Assembly (NCBI RefSeq): GCF_000472425.1
Contig: NZ_AXAI01000015.1
Coordinates: forward strand, 142,428-206,427
Length of the DNA stretch: 64,000 nucleotides
DNA from: Bradyrhizobium sp. Tv2a-2
GTDB lineage: Bacteria > Pseudomonadota > Alphaproteobacteria > Rhizobiales > Xanthobacteraceae
Direction of reading: 5' to 3'
Both the position numbers and the translations under genes were made by a program. Below, piece after piece: positions 11,264 through 20,564 of the stretch. The notes beneath the pieces are model-generated. The model did not search any database and was not told the origin of the DNA. It worked only from the letters and a program-made list of their open reading frames with translations. The stretch's first letter is position 1. Each line of letters begins with the position of its first letter.

Positions 11264-12028
11264 TCAGTACTTCCCGACCACAGGACCGCCCCAGCGGTAG
11301 TTCACGCGGACGGTTGCGATGTCGAGATCCTGCTTGACGCTGTCGGTGCGGGTGAGCACGCCGTCAGGCGCGATGAGGTTGATCGAACGCGTCCCCATGA
11401 ACAGATGATCGTACTCGACGCCGACCGTCCAGTTCGGAGCAAAGCCGACCTCCACGCCAGTGCCGATCGCACCGCCCCAGCGCGTCTCGTCCGCGGAGTC
11501 GAGAACCAGGCCCGCTGCAATGCCGGTGTACCGGTTATGCGCGACGGCGACGCCGCCCTTCAAGTACCAGAGCACGTTGTTCCAGGCGTAGCCGACCTGG
11601 CCGGTGATCAAGCCGATCGCATCGACCTTGGTCTGGTTGGTGATGCCGAGCAGCGGGGCAGCGAGCACAGCCGTGCTGGTGTTGGAGCCCTTGAAATCGG
11701 CCCAGTCGCCCTGACCCTCGACGCCGAACACCCAGTTGGCCATCTGCCAGCGGTAGCCGATCTGACCACCGACCAGGCCGCCGCTCGCATCGTGACAACC
11801 TTCGGACACACTCGGGGCGGCGCCGGCGGCTGTCGCGGTGTTGGTCCAGCAATTGTGGCTGAAGCCGCCGCCGCCGTTGAGGCCGACATAGAACCCGGTC
11901 CAATCATAGACCGCAGCAATCATCGCAGGGGCCTTGGTGTAGGTCTGCGCGGGCAGATCCGCACCGAACGCCGGCGCGGCAGCACCTAGCCCGGCCAGCC
12001 CTACCATTCCCAGCAAGAACTTCTTCAT
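11264..12028 (-). CDS. outer membrane beta-barrel porin (Omp25/31 type), copy 3
   Basis: A 254-aa paralogue and the most divergent of the three. The signal peptide is MKKFLLGMVGLAGLGAAAPAFG, the barrel starts at YDWTGFYVGLNGGGG, and the C-terminus is NYRWGGPVVGKY. The Cys pair is kept. It is the first of the three in transcription order. The upstream gap of about 400 bp is shared with the divergent ssb promoter. A general surface porin or attachment role is inferred from family membership only. Confidence 0.87.
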   Translation of the reverse strand: MKKFLLGMVGLAGLGAAAPAFGADLPAQTYTKAPAMIAAVYDWTGFYVGLNGGGGFSHNCWTNTATAAGAAPSVSEGCHDASGGLVGGQIGYRWQMANWVFGVEGQGDWADFKGSNTSTAVLAAPLLGITNQTKVDAIGLITGQVGYAWNNVLWYLKGGVAVAHNRYTGIAAGLVLDSADETRWGGAIGTGVEVGFAPNWTVGVEYDHLFMGTRSINLIAPDGVLTRTDSVKQDLDIATVRVNYRWGGPVVGKY

Positions 12029-12280
12029 TCCTCAGTCCCCAGGCTTTTCTTGCGCTACCGTTGGTCCCCAGCAGCGCCTTCAAGTCAGCCGCGATCGCCC
12101 ATGCGTTCTAATTATGCGCCGGACTATAGCCGATTCAGGCGCCAACGGAGTCTCTGAAATGCCACACCCGGCGGCGAACTGCGTCTCCGCTAAATGAATG
12201 TTTTTTCATGTCTTTCCCGGCAGACATGCACCAGGTCCGGATATCAGGCGAGCAGGCTCGTCTTATTGCGGCAATGCCTG

Positions 12281-12295
12281 GAACAAAACTGGAAC
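12281..12295 (+). promoter_or_regulatory. LexA (SOS) box of ssb
   Basis: The sequence GAAC AAAACTG GAAC is the complement of GTTC-N7-GTTC. It lies about 140 bp upstream of the ssb start and at the -35 region of a possible promoter: CTGGAA, 18 bp, then TATATA at 12313-12318. ssb is a classical SOS-linked gene, which makes the match credible. Confidence 0.65.
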
Positions 12296-12312
12296 GCATG
12301 CCCCGGAGTTGC

Positions 12313-12318
12313 TATATA
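12313..12318 (+). promoter_or_regulatory. possible -10 element of ssb
   Basis: TATATA in a GC-rich region, correctly spaced from a weak -35 overlapping the LexA box. The rest of 12029-12433 shows nothing else I can name. Confidence 0.35.
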
Positions 12319-12433
12319 TGGGGATAATTGCGGAATGGCGCGGCGCTCGCGCGTGGCGAGCGTATAGGGTCAGCGCCAAAGACAGGCCGCCGATGACCGG
12401 CTGGGGCCTCAATTTTCAGCGTGGAGAGTGGCG

Positions 12434-12925
12434 ATGGCGGGAAGCGTAAACAAGGTAATTCTGGTCGGAAATCTTGGCAAGGATCCGGAGATCCGGCGGA
12501 CCCAGGACGGCCGGCCGATCGCCAATCTGAGCGTGGCCACGTCGGAGACCTGGCGCGATCGCGCCACCGGTGAGCGCAAGGAAAAGACCGAGTGGCATCG
12601 CGTGGTGATCTTCAACGAAGGTCTCGCGAAGGTCGCCGAGCAATATCTGAAGAAAGGCGCCAAGGTCTATGTCGAGGGCCAGCTGCAGACGCGCAAATGG
12701 ACCGACCAGAGCGGCGCCGAGAAATACACTACTGAAGTGGTGCTGCAGGGCTTCAACTCCAACCTCACCATGCTGGACGGGCGCGGTGGTGGCGGTAGCT
12801 TTGCCGGTGACGACAATGGCGGCGGCGATTTCGGTGCGATCGGTCCATCATCGGGACCTGCGCCGCGCCGTGCAGTGCCGACCGGCGCCCGCAACAACGA
12901 CATGGACGACGACATTCCGTTCTAG
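12434..12925 (+). CDS. ssb: single-stranded DNA-binding protein
   Basis: A 163-aa SSB that coats single-stranded DNA in replication, recombination and repair. The OB fold covers residues 1-110 (VNKVILVGNLGKDPEIR, WHRVVIFNEGLAKVAEQYLKKG, VYVEGQLQTRKW). A Gly-rich linker follows, and the acidic tip MDDDIPF at the C-terminus is the docking site for partner proteins. I chose the ATG at 12434; an in-frame GTG two codons upstream is possible. An SOS box lies upstream, and gyrA follows on the same strand. Confidence 0.97.
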   Translation: MAGSVNKVILVGNLGKDPEIRRTQDGRPIANLSVATSETWRDRATGERKEKTEWHRVVIFNEGLAKVAEQYLKKGAKVYVEGQLQTRKWTDQSGAEKYTTEVVLQGFNSNLTMLDGRGGGGSFAGDDNGGGDFGAIGPSSGPAPRRAVPTGARNNDMDDDIPF

Positions 12926-13096
12926 CGCCTGCGCGCCGCGCTTCAGGCGCGCGCCGGCCCATTTTCAGGTCTCCAGAAGCGGGCGTAAGTCTCTGGAAAA
13001 ACGAAGGGAAAAAGGCTTCTTCCGGATGCCATGGGGGTGGTGAAAACCGCCCCCATGCGCTATATGATTCTTCAAGAAAACTGACCGGATTTCCCC

Positions 13097-15838
13097 TTGT
13101 CTGACAACGACGACCAGAAGCCCGGCGAGCCGTCGGGACCTTCCGACATTCGCCCCGTCTCGATTCTCGATGAGATGAAGAAATCGTACCTCGATTACGC
13201 CATGAGTGTGATCGTGGCGCGTGCGCTGCCTGACGCGCGCGACGGGTTGAAGCCGGTGCATCGGCGCATCCTGTACTCGATGTATGAGCAGGGTCATACG
13301 CCGGACAAGAAATACGTGAAGTCCGCGCGCGTGGTCGGTGACGTCATCGGTAAATATCACCCGCATGGCGACCAATCGATCTACGACGCGATGGTCCGCA
13401 TGGCGCAGGATTTTTCCATGCGCGTGCCGCTGATCGACGGCCAGGGCAATTTCGGCTCGGTCGATGGTGATCCGCCGGCAGCCTATCGATACACCGAAGC
13501 AAGGCTCGCCAAGCCCGCGATTCCACTTCTTGACGACATCGAGAAGGATACGGTCGACTTCGTGCCGAATTACGACAATTCGGAGAAGGAGCCGTCGGTC
13601 CTTCCGGCGAAATACCCCAACCTGCTTGTCAACGGCGCCGGCGGCATCGCGGTCGGCATGGCCACCAACATCCCGCCGCACAATCTGGGCGAAGTGATCG
13701 ATGCCTGCGTCGCGCTGATCGACAATCCGGCGCTCACCATCGACGAGGTGATAAACATCATTCCCGGGCCGGATTTTCCGACCGGCGGCGTCATTCTCGG
13801 CCGCCAGGGCATCCGATCAGCCTATCATCTCGGCCGCGGCTCGATCGTGATGCGGGGCAAGGTGACGATCGACACCATCCGCAAGGAGCGCGAAGCGATC
13901 ATCGTCACGGAGATCCCCTATCAGGTCAACAAGGCGACCATGGTCGAGCGGATCGCCGAGCTGGTCCGCGAAAAGAAGATCGAGGGCATCGCCGACCTGC
14001 GGGACGAATCCGACCGCGACGGTTTTCGCGTCGTCGTTGAACTGAAGCGCGATGCGGTGCCCGAGGTGGTGCTGAACCAGCTCTACAGATTTACGCCGTT
14101 GCAGACGAGTTTCCCCGCCAACATGCTGGCGCTCGATAGCGGCCGGCCGCAGACGATGAACCTGAAGGACCTGCTGACGGTCTTCATCGCTTTCCGCGAA
14201 CAGGTGGTGACGCGGCGAACCAAGTATCTCCTTAACAAGGCTCGCGACCGCGCCCATATCCTGGTCGGTCTTGCGGTAGCGGTCGCCAACATCGATGAGA
14301 TCATCCGGGTGATCCGCACCTCGCCGGATCCCACCACCGCGCGCGACGCCTTGATGTCGCGCGACTGGCCGGCGCGCGATGTCGAGGCCATGATCACGCT
14401 GATCGCCGATCCGCGCCACCAGCTTGCAGCCGACGGCACCATCCGCCTGTCGATGGAGCAGGCCAAGGCCATCCTGGATCTGCGGCTGCAGCGGCTCACC
14501 GCGCTCGGCCGCGAGGAAATCTCCGACGAGCTGGACAAGCTGAAGGTCGAGATCAACGATTATCTCGACATCCTGCGTTCGCGCGCACGCGTGCAGACGA
14601 TCGTCAAGACCGAACTCGCCGAGGTCAAGGCGGAGTTCGCGACGCCGCGGCGCACCATGATCATCGAGCAGGAAGGCGAGGTCGAGGACGAGGACCTGAT
14701 CCAGCGCGAGGACATGGTCGTCACCGTCTCGCATGCGGGCTATGCCAAGCGCGTGCCGCTGTCGGCCTATCGGGCGCAGCGCCGCGGCGGCAAGGGCCGC
14801 GCCGGCATGCAGACGCGGGAAGAGGATTTCGTCAGCCGCCTGTTCGTGGCGTCCACCCACACACCGGTTCTGTTCTTCTCCTCGCGCGGCCAGGTCTACA
14901 AAGAGAAGGTCTGGCGGCTGCCGGTCGCAGCTCCCAACGCGCGCGGCAAGGCGCTGATCAACATCCTGCCGCTGGAGCAGGGCGAGCGCATCACCACCAT
15001 CATGCCGCTGCCCGAGGATGAATCCTCATGGGCGCAGCTCGACGTGATGTTTGCGACGACAGGCGGCAATGTCCGCCGCAACAAGCTGTCCGATTTCGTC
15101 GATGTGCGCCGCTCCGGCATCATCGCCATGAAGCTCGACGAAGGCGAGGAGATCGTCGACGTGCAGATCTGCACCGAGCGCGACGACGTGCTGCTGACCG
15201 CTGACGCCGGCCAGTGCATCCGCTTCGCCGTCACCGATGTGCGCGTGTTCACCGGCCGCACCTCGATGGGCGTGCGCGGCATTGCGCTCGCCGATAGCGA
15301 CAAGGTGATTTCGCTCGCCATCCTCCGTCATATGGAGGTCGATTCCGAGGAGCGCGCTGCCTACTTGCGCCGCGCCAATGCGGTGCGCCGCGGCGGCGCC
15401 GAGGAGGAGGCCAGCAGCGATGCCGAGGATGCCAGCGGTACGATGGAGCTGGGTGAGCAGCGCTATGTCGAGATGTCGGCGGCCGAGCAGTTCGTGCTGA
15501 CCATCAGCGAGAACGGCTACGGCAAGCGCTCCTCGTCCTTCGAGTACCGCACCACCGGCCGCGGCGGTAAAGGCATCGTCGCCATGTCGGTCAATGAGCG
15601 CAACGGCAAGCTCGTCGCCTCGTTCCCGGTGGAGGATTCCGACCAGATCATGCTGGTCACCGACAAGGGCCAATTGATCCGCTGCCCGGTCGAGGACATC
15701 CGCATCGCCGGCCGCTCGACGCAGGGGGTGATCGTGTTCGACACCGCCGAGGACGAGCATGTCGTTTCCGTCGAGCACATCGGCGAGGAGGCCGATGGCG
15801 GCAATGGCAATGGAAACGGCAACGGCAACGGCGGGTAG
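13097..15838 (+). CDS. gyrA: DNA gyrase subunit A
   Basis: A 913-aa breakage-reunion subunit of DNA gyrase. The start is a TTG at 13097: an in-frame TGA at 13082 leaves no upstream ATG, and the next Met lies inside the conserved ILDEMKKSYLDYAMS. The catalytic Tyr is Y132 in RYTEARL. The quinolone-determining region reads HPHGDQSIYD, with Gln93 where E. coli has Ser83 and Asp97 for Asp87. Six beta-pinwheel blades follow, including the GyrA-box-like QRRGGKGRAG, and the protein ends in a Gly/Asn tail. A loop (about residues 760-780) is rich in Glu, Ala and Ser. Confidence 0.97.
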   Translation: MSDNDDQKPGEPSGPSDIRPVSILDEMKKSYLDYAMSVIVARALPDARDGLKPVHRRILYSMYEQGHTPDKKYVKSARVVGDVIGKYHPHGDQSIYDAMVRMAQDFSMRVPLIDGQGNFGSVDGDPPAAYRYTEARLAKPAIPLLDDIEKDTVDFVPNYDNSEKEPSVLPAKYPNLLVNGAGGIAVGMATNIPPHNLGEVIDACVALIDNPALTIDEVINIIPGPDFPTGGVILGRQGIRSAYHLGRGSIVMRGKVTIDTIRKEREAIIVTEIPYQVNKATMVERIAELVREKKIEGIADLRDESDRDGFRVVVELKRDAVPEVVLNQLYRFTPLQTSFPANMLALDSGRPQTMNLKDLLTVFIAFREQVVTRRTKYLLNKARDRAHILVGLAVAVANIDEIIRVIRTSPDPTTARDALMSRDWPARDVEAMITLIADPRHQLAADGTIRLSMEQAKAILDLRLQRLTALGREEISDELDKLKVEINDYLDILRSRARVQTIVKTELAEVKAEFATPRRTMIIEQEGEVEDEDLIQREDMVVTVSHAGYAKRVPLSAYRAQRRGGKGRAGMQTREEDFVSRLFVASTHTPVLFFSSRGQVYKEKVWRLPVAAPNARGKALINILPLEQGERITTIMPLPEDESSWAQLDVMFATTGGNVRRNKLSDFVDVRRSGIIAMKLDEGEEIVDVQICTERDDVLLTADAGQCIRFAVTDVRVFTGRTSMGVRGIALADSDKVISLAILRHMEVDSEERAAYLRRANAVRRGGAEEEASSDAEDASGTMELGEQRYVEMSAAEQFVLTISENGYGKRSSSFEYRTTGRGGKGIVAMSVNERNGKLVASFPVEDSDQIMLVTDKGQLIRCPVEDIRIAGRSTQGVIVFDTAEDEHVVSVEHIGEEADGGNGNGNGNGNGG

Positions 15839-15911
15839 GGCGAGGCGCGACCCGGACCCTGTTGCTCCGTCGCATGGAAGGATCGCATCGCACATGCGAT
15901 CCTGACGCGAC

Positions 15912-17591
15912 TTAACGCTCCGGCAGTCCGAGCTGGATCTCCAGGGCGATGATCCGGTCGTTCGCCGCACGAAACGTCTGGCTGGTGTTCTTGGTCGGCA
16001 AGGAGAAGTTGGCGGCGTTCGAGCCGGGCCTCAGCGCGAGCGCTTGCGCCATCGCGGCCTTCGAGTCAGCTTCGCGGCCCAACTTGTGATAGACGGCGGC
16101 CAGCACCATCTGCGTGCGGCCGGTTCCTGGCGTAATCGCAAGCGAGCGCTCCAGCCAGGGCAGGGCCTCCTCCCAGCGTTCCATCAGCACGTAGGCGACC
16201 CCCGCGCCGAGCAGCCAGGTCCAGCGCGAGACCTGGGGCGTGTCACAGCCATCCGCCTGCTTGAATGTTGCCAGCGCGTCTTCGAAACGCCCCTGCATGA
16301 TCTGCGTCATCCCGAGATTGAACAGTGCTGTTCCGTCCCAGGGATCGAAGCTCAAGGCCCGCGCGCAGGCCACGAGGCTTTCGGACAGGGCGTTGGTCGC
16401 GCTGAGAAAGCGGCAATAGGCTTCGTGAGCGGGAAGGTAGGTCGGCTTTAGCTTAAGGGCGCGCTCGAGCATCTCGCGTGCTCGGCTTTCAGTGGCCGGG
16501 ACATCGGCCGGGTCGTACCACACCGTCTGAATGCCGCGCATGAGATGCGAGGCGAGTGCGACTTCGATGTCTACATTGTCGGTGTCGGTAGCAAGCGCCT
16601 TTTCCAGCATCGCCTGCGCGGCGCGAAAGCGCTCCCGCGTGTTCTGGTTGATGATAGCGCTGGCCTGCTCGATGACGACCTTGGTGCCGCCGTCCGCTTC
16701 GCCGCCGTTGAGCAGCGCATTGAGGCGAACTGCGAGCGGGTGGCCGAGGCCCGCGGCGAGCCGGGACTGCTGCAGGGCTGTATCACCATCCTCGATGCTG
16801 ACGGCGACCGATGTCGTCCATCGCACTTCGCCGGTGGCCGCATCGACCATGCGCGCTTGCACCTGCCATGAGCCTCCGCTCGTCTGCAACTCACCGCTTA
16901 CCAAGAAATCGGCAGGCTCGGTGGGGCGGCGTTGCGGAGCGAAAGAAGCAGCCGTCGTGCGCGGCGCCACCACGCGGAGTCCATCGATACCAGCGAGACC
17001 GTTGGTCAGACGCTCGGTGACGCCTGCCGCCATGCCGGCGAGGCGGGTATCGCCGCCCGCAACAGTGATGGGCATTACGACAATGGCGGGAGGTTTTCGC
17101 GCGAATAGCCGGCCGGGCCCCATGATCGGCGCAACGACGGCAACTCCGACAAGCATGGCGAGCCCAACGATGATTGCAAAAGCCGCAAGGCGAGGCGGCC
17201 CGAATGGAAGGCGACGCCCGACCGACACGGCTGGCGTTGGTAACGGAGCGGCTGCGACGTCGGGCGGGCCGCCGGCCGGGTCGAGGTCCGGCTCTCGGAT
17301 GACCTCGACATCGAGCAGGTACCCGCGTCCGGAGACCAGGCGGATCAATTCGCGGCGTTCGTCCCCGAGCGCGGTCCGAATCTCGCGGATGCACTGGAAC
17401 AGGCTGTCGTCGCTGACAAAGACGTTTGGCCAAACCTGCTCGATCAGCTCCTGCTTGCTGAGCACGCGGCCGGCATTGGTCGCAAACAGCTGCAGCATAT
17501 CGAACGATTTGGGCCGCAGCCTGATGGCTTCGCCGCCGCTCCGCAGTTCGGCACGCTGCGGATCGAGTTCAAAGCCGGCAAATCGAAGCAC
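15912..17591 (-). CDS. CadC-like winged-helix regulator with membrane segment and TPR region
   Basis: A 559-aa membrane-bound regulator. Residues 1-95 form an OmpR-type winged helix (LRPKSFDMLQLFATNAGRVLSKQELIEQVWPNV and SGRGYLL). One transmembrane segment follows near 135-160 (AFAIIVGLAMLVGVAVVAPIMG). An adenylate-cyclase-associated / FlgO-like region comes next (VVMPITVAGGDTRLAGMAAGV), then TPR helices in the C-terminal third. This layout matches CadC-like one-component sensors, or regulators found with class III cyclases. It is convergent with gyrA. The signal sensed is unknown. Confidence 0.8.
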   Translation of the reverse strand: MLRFAGFELDPQRAELRSGGEAIRLRPKSFDMLQLFATNAGRVLSKQELIEQVWPNVFVSDDSLFQCIREIRTALGDERRELIRLVSGRGYLLDVEVIREPDLDPAGGPPDVAAAPLPTPAVSVGRRLPFGPPRLAAFAIIVGLAMLVGVAVVAPIMGPGRLFARKPPAIVVMPITVAGGDTRLAGMAAGVTERLTNGLAGIDGLRVVAPRTTAASFAPQRRPTEPADFLVSGELQTSGGSWQVQARMVDAATGEVRWTTSVAVSIEDGDTALQQSRLAAGLGHPLAVRLNALLNGGEADGGTKVVIEQASAIINQNTRERFRAAQAMLEKALATDTDNVDIEVALASHLMRGIQTVWYDPADVPATESRAREMLERALKLKPTYLPAHEAYCRFLSATNALSESLVACARALSFDPWDGTALFNLGMTQIMQGRFEDALATFKQADGCDTPQVSRWTWLLGAGVAYVLMERWEEALPWLERSLAITPGTGRTQMVLAAVYHKLGREADSKAAMAQALALRPGSNAANFSLPTKNTSQTFRAANDRIIALEIQLGLPER

Positions 17592-17913
17592 TATTCCCCG
17601 TCATTTTGGCCTGCGCAGTTGCCCGGACCGATACCAGCAAAACTCCAAGATGTCATTGCCAGGGCAGGTGGTTTTCCCGTTTCCGTAAAAGGGGGGCCGA
17701 CCGGGCCATTCGAGACGCCACTCGAAAATCTGGGATTTCGCCCCGTTTTCTGCCGACTGAAGGCGGATTTCAGAGAAATTTCAGAAACCGGCCGTGCCCG
17801 CATCAGGACTTCGACTCGCCTGTCATGAGAAGCAGGCGGTGCAGGACACCGCTTCGCAAGCAAGCGATGTCGCCCGAACCGCGGTCCCCCCTGAAGCCTG
17901 AGATCAGCACCCA
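17592..17913. other. intergenic region between two divergent regulators
   Basis: Carries the promoters of the CadC-like and LuxR-like genes. No operator, repeat or small gene is recognisable. Confidence 0.5.
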
Positions 17914-18786
17914 ATGCAGCCTGACGACTGCCGTTCATTGTTGGTCTTGATCGACAGGCTTTACGCCGCTGCACTCGATCCATCGGCGTGGGATGATTTT
18001 CTCGTCGCCGCCGCAGCCTTGTTTGGCGCAGACCATGCCTTCGTTTCACAGATCGACCGGCAGCATGGCGTCCTTGATTACATCGGCCTGCCACTCCACA
18101 TGCGCGACACCCTCCCGGTCAATCACTACGCCAAACTGCTCGCTGACGACCCGCGCCGGGCGATCTTCGACGGCGGGCTACGGCAGCCGACGCATTGCGG
18201 AATGGGTTTGTCGCGGACGCGCCTGTGTGGATCGCGAACCTATCGCGAGTACCTTCAGCCGCTCGGGATCGAATATACCATGGTGACTGGGCTGCCCGTG
18301 CGCGACGGCGTCACGCATAGCCTCGGATTGACCCGCAACGCCCAGCGACATTCGTTCGTGGGCGACGATTGCGTCCTCATGAACGAACTCGTCCCGCATC
18401 TTGAGCGCGCGCTGCAGATCAGCCGCGCAGTCGCCGAAGCCAGGGCCTCGCGGGATCGCCGGCCACAGCAATCGGCCGCAGCGCGATCCGAGAGCTGGGA
18501 GCGGAGCCGGTTGCAGTCGACCTTTACCTTGTCGCCCGCGCAGGCACGGCTCGCATCGCTGCTCTTCCAGGGCCAGCGCCTCAAGCAGGCGGCCGCGCAG
18601 CTCGGTATCACCGAGGGCAGCGCGCGTCAGTATCTCAAGGTGATCTTCGCCAAGACCGGGGCCAAGCGGCAGGCCGACCTGGTCCGCGTGATCGGCGAGA
18701 CGTTGAGGCCGCAAGAGCATGGCGAGATCGCTGGTGCTCTTGCCTCCGGAGCAGAGGGCGGCTGGGCAGTCCCGCTCCGGGAGTGA
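17914..18786 (+). CDS. LuxR-family transcriptional regulator
   Basis: A 290-aa regulator with an undefined N-terminal sensor region and a C-terminal LuxR/GerE-type helix-turn-helix at about 205-270 (LSPAQARLASLLFQGQ, then LKQAAAQLGITEGSARQYL and IFAKTGAKRQADLVRV). The N-terminal part (IDRLYAAALDPSAWDDFLVAAAALF) resembles the stress-type family seen in many rhizobial LuxR solos. There is no autoinducer-synthase gene nearby, so quorum sensing is not supported. Confidence 0.85.
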   Translation: MQPDDCRSLLVLIDRLYAAALDPSAWDDFLVAAAALFGADHAFVSQIDRQHGVLDYIGLPLHMRDTLPVNHYAKLLADDPRRAIFDGGLRQPTHCGMGLSRTRLCGSRTYREYLQPLGIEYTMVTGLPVRDGVTHSLGLTRNAQRHSFVGDDCVLMNELVPHLERALQISRAVAEARASRDRRPQQSAAARSESWERSRLQSTFTLSPAQARLASLLFQGQRLKQAAAQLGITEGSARQYLKVIFAKTGAKRQADLVRVIGETLRPQEHGEIAGALASGAEGGWAVPLRE

Positions 18787-18815
18787 CGCGAGGCAGACTG
18801 GAACTTCTTCAGTTT

Positions 18816-18904
18816 TGATCGAATCAGAACCGAAGCTCTAATTTCTGGTTTCGACGCGTTTTCTTCGCGCGAACCGGTGTCCACTTCGCTGGAAAACGCT
18901 TTAG
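18816..18904. repeat. interspersed repeat family R2, copy 1
   Basis: Reads TGATCGAATCAGAACCGAAG, then GACGCGTTTTCTTCGCGCGA and ACCGGTGTCCACTTCGCTGG. The element at 26071-26176 is the same sequence on the other strand. It contains short inverted repeats. Confidence 0.85.
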
Positions 18905-18905
18905 C

Positions 18906-19163
18906 CTACGGCGTCCGATCGGCGGTCACGAGCCGCGCCTGGCGGACTTCCTTCCGGGTGGTGGCGGTGCGCAGGCAAGAGGCCTCGAAGTTCGGCCAGG
19001 CCTGCTCGGAGCAATTGCGGCCGATCGCGCGGACATCGAGCCGGTCGCTCTTGGCCAGCGCCTGCGGGACACTGGCTTCAACCTGTGGAGCAAAACCGGG
19101 CAGAACGGTGAGGGCAGCAGCAATGCAGGCAGCCACTGCGACTGCAGAAACAGCTTTGATCAT
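18906..19163 (-). CDS. small secreted protein, unknown function
   Basis: An 85-aa protein with a typical signal peptide (MIKAVSAVAVAACIAAALTV, then LPGFAPQVEAS) and a mature part of about 55 residues. The mature part contains two Cys (NCSEQAWPNFEASCLR) that may form a disulfide. I recognise this pattern as a widespread short secreted protein of Bradyrhizobium. Its function is unknown. Confidence 0.75.
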   Translation of the reverse strand: MIKAVSAVAVAACIAAALTVLPGFAPQVEASVPQALAKSDRLDVRAIGRNCSEQAWPNFEASCLRTATTRKEVRQARLVTADRTP

Positions 19164-19449
19164 GATGGTCCCCTGTCACAAGCCCTGGGTGGGCCTGTCA
19201 TTTCGTTGGGCAGTTCATTAACCATGAGTCGTTTCGGGATGCCTTCGCCAAAGCCGTAAATTGGTTTCATCCGTTGCCGGCTTTGTTTCGTTCTGACGGC
19301 CCTCACGAAACAAAGACGGGCTCTCCCGGTGGTCGGGACGCCGGCCAGACCGGTTCATTGGCCGACAAGGGCGCCTGGGCGTCGATTTCCGGGGCAGCCG
19401 GGAACCCGCAGCGCTTGCCCGGTCGCCGTGGCCGGGGTAGGAGGGGCGC

Positions 19450-19947
19450 ATGCCGCGCATTGCCATTTACCCAGGTTCCTTCGATCCCGTCACCAACGGC
19501 CATTTGGACGTGGTGCGGCATGCCGTGACCCTCTGCGACAAGCTGATCGCAGCCGTCGGCGTGCATTCAGGCAAGAAGCCGCTGTTTTCGACCGAGGAGC
19601 GGCTCAAGATGACCCGGGACATCTTCGGCCCGGTCGCAGCCAGGGCCGGCTGCGCCTTCGACTGCACGACCTATGACAACCTCACGGTCACCGCGGCGCA
19701 ACAGACTGGTGCCACCATCATGATCCGCGGCCTGCGCGACGGCACCGACCTCGACTATGAAATGCAGCTCGCCGGAATGAACGAAACCATGGCGCCCGAC
19801 GTGCATACGGTCTTCATCCCGGCCTCCGCACCTGTCCGCCCCATCACGGCCACCCTGGTCCGGCAGATCGCCGGCATGGGTGGCGACGTCTCGGCCTTTG
19901 TGCCGGCAGAGATTGCCGCGGCACTCAAAGCCAAATTCGCCGGCTGA
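19450..19947 (+). CDS. coaD: pantetheine-phosphate adenylyltransferase
   Basis: A 165-aa enzyme of coenzyme A synthesis that transfers AMP from ATP to 4'-phosphopantetheine. It has the nucleotidyltransferase motif GSFDPVTNGHLD near the N-terminus, IRGLRDGTDLDYEMQ in the middle, and ITATLVRQIA as the variant of the usual ISSTLVR block. The length is normal. It starts a run of same-strand genes leading to queA. Confidence 0.96.
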   Translation: MPRIAIYPGSFDPVTNGHLDVVRHAVTLCDKLIAAVGVHSGKKPLFSTEERLKMTRDIFGPVAARAGCAFDCTTYDNLTVTAAQQTGATIMIRGLRDGTDLDYEMQLAGMNETMAPDVHTVFIPASAPVRPITATLVRQIAGMGGDVSAFVPAEIAAALKAKFAG

Positions 19948-20000
19948 CTGCGCAGGGTGAGCGCGAGCCGACCCTCCATCCAACCGATCCGGAGTTTTCG

Positions 20001-20564
20001 ATGATCCGAGCCCTCGCCGTAGTTTTCGCGCTGATGCTGGCCGCGCCTGCTTTTGCGCAATCGCTGCCTGCAGGCCTCGACAAGGCCAATGCGATTGTCA
20101 TCGACACCACCAAGGGCCGCATCGTGATCAAGCTGCGTCAGGACCTCGCGCCGCAGCATGCCGAGCGGCTGAAACAGCTTGCACGCGAGGGCTTCTACAA
20201 CAACGTGCCGTTCCACCGCGTCATGGACGGCTTCATGGCGCAGACCGGCGATGGGCAGAACTTTAACGGCACCGGCGGCTCGAAATACCCGAACCTCAAG
20301 CAGGAGTTCTCCAACGTCCACTTCAAGCGCGGCATTGTCGGCATGGCGCGTCGCGGCGACAGCGTCGACACTGCGAATTCGCAATTCTTCATCATGTTCG
20401 GCGACGCACCTAGCCTCGACGGCCAGTACACCGTGATCGGTGAGGTCGTGCAGGGCATGGACGTCGTCGACAAGCTGAAGAAGGCCCCGCCCGGCTCGGG
20501 CTCCGGCACCGTCACCGATCCCGACAAGATGGTGAAGGTGCAAGTCGCGTCCGATATCAAGTGA
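20001..20564 (+). CDS. periplasmic peptidyl-prolyl cis-trans isomerase (cyclophilin)
   Basis: A 187-aa cyclophilin with signal peptide MIRALAVVFALMLAAPAFAQ, so periplasmic folding help is expected. The domain keeps FHRVMDGFMAQTGD, FSNVHFKRGIVGMARRG and NSQFFIMF. It carries GTGGSKYPN before the catalytic core. The next gene overlaps its stop by four bases. A second, cytosolic cyclophilin lies 400 bp downstream. Confidence 0.93.
   Translation: MIRALAVVFALMLAAPAFAQSLPAGLDKANAIVIDTTKGRIVIKLRQDLAPQHAERLKQLAREGFYNNVPFHRVMDGFMAQTGDGQNFNGTGGSKYPNLKQEFSNVHFKRGIVGMARRGDSVDTANSQFFIMFGDAPSLDGQYTVIGEVVQGMDVVDKLKKAPPGSGSGTVTDPDKMVKVQVASDIK

Noticed and set aside
17914..18786. Quorum-sensing receptor
   Set aside because: Only the LuxR helix-turn-helix is clear; the N-terminus lacks the autoinducer-binding pattern and no LuxI gene is nearby.
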